Positions 4,790 through 5,101 of a stretch of DNA of 5,101 bases are shown here, one piece after another. The notes below the pieces were generated by a model, which was not told the origin of the DNA, ran no database searches, and saw nothing but the letters and a program-made list of their open reading frames with translations. The position numbers and the translations under genes are program-made. Origin of the DNA: Candidatus Sumerlaeota bacterium (lineage in GTDB: Bacteria > Sumerlaeota > Sumerlaeia > JADFCT01); the NCBI GenBank assembly GCA_017161665.1, contig JADFCT010000268.1, positions 1-5,101 on the forward strand, in the 5' to 3' direction. Within the stretch, counting starts at the first letter, position 1; each line of letters opens with the position of its first letter.

Positions 4790-5101
4790 ATGAGCGTTCT
4801 GTTGTATTACATTTCGTCCCATGGATTCGGACATGCCGCCCGTTCCGTCGCGATCTTGAAGTATTTGGCCCATGACCATCGGCTCATCATTCGATCCATG
4901 GTCCCGGAATGGTTCTTTCGACTCAACCTGGGCGACGGTTTTGAATACTGTCCGGCGTCATTTGACTGCGGATGTGTCCAGATCGACGCGGCGCATATTG
5001 ACTGGCCGGCGACCTTTCGCGCCTATCGGGAATTGGAAGCGGTCCATCGAGACCAACTGGCGTCGGAAGTGGCGTTCATTAAATCCCGCGGTGTGGATTG
5101 T
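4790..5101 (+). CDS. GT-B glycosyltransferase-like protein, N-terminal part only
   Basis: The first 104 residues are present and the gene runs off the right edge. They begin MSVLLYYISSHGFGHAARSV, the first beta strand and glycine-rich loop (HGFGH, 11-15) typical of GT-B glycosyltransferases related to the MurG/GT28 group and to the N-terminal domain found before sugar kinases in L-arabinokinase-like proteins. LIIRSMVPEWFF (32-43) and the region from CVQIDAAHIDWPATF (62-76) also fit that family. Members transfer a sugar from a nucleotide donor; donor and acceptor cannot be read from this half, since the donor-binding domain lies beyond the window. The ATG at 4790 is the only start codon in frame after the TAA at 4757-4759. 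No Shine-Dalgarno sequence precedes it, only seven T. The start is supported by the glycine-rich loop lying close behind it. Confidence 0.8.
   Translation, partial: MSVLLYYISSHGFGHAARSVAILKYLAHDHRLIIRSMVPEWFFRLNLGDGFEYCPASFDCGCVQIDAAHIDWPATFRAYRELEAVHRDQLASEVAFIKSRGVDC

Overview
The window looks like a stretch of ordinary chromosome from a moderately GC-rich Gram-negative bacterium. The signs are a lipoprotein-type signal, a Tat-type signal peptide on a putative peptidoglycan peptidase, tRNAs with encoded CCA ends, and an FxsA-family membrane protein. A proteobacterium or a related phylum fits best, but nothing here fixes the taxon. No insertion sequence, phage gene, CRISPR array or integrase is visible.

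Layout, left to right. (1) Positions 1-1024, minus strand: trpD, anthranilate phosphoribosyltransferase, essentially complete but running off the left edge before its stop codon. (2) Positions 1025-1175: a divergent control region, with a good sigma70-type promoter firing rightwards into the tRNAs and a TATAAT box facing trpD. (3) Positions 1176-1368, plus strand: two identical tRNA-Gly(GCC) genes 41 bases apart. (4) Positions 1400-1438: two small hairpins with T tracts between the tRNAs and the convergent fxsA, probably a terminator for each direction. (5) Positions 1440-1844, minus strand: FxsA-family membrane protein. (6) Positions 1967-2791, plus strand: an unusual envelope protein with a lipoprotein-like signal, a coiled coil, a transmembrane helix, a long acidic tail and an Arg/Lys-rich end. 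(7) Positions 2841-3989, plus strand, 49 bases further on: a Tat-signal, zinc-binding M15/DUF882-type peptidase with an N-terminal Ig-like domain and an EF-hand-like insertion inside the catalytic domain. (8) Positions 3990-4625, minus strand: an unrecognised basic protein with a DRRSGKDRR-type repeat at its C terminus; its stop codon abuts the peptidase stop with no base between. (9) Positions 4790-5101, plus strand: the N-terminal 104 residues of a GT-B-type glycosyltransferase.

How they fit together. trpD (tryptophan synthesis) and the tRNA pair (translation) are housekeeping genes. Genes 6 and 7 probably form a two-gene transcription unit that makes an inner-membrane scaffold-like protein and an exported cell-wall peptidase. 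A joint role in the envelope is an inference from adjacency and predicted location only. The most interesting material lies at 1967-4625: the odd topology of gene 6, the EF-hand-like loop in gene 7, the zero-gap convergence of genes 7 and 8, and the DRR repeats of gene 8.
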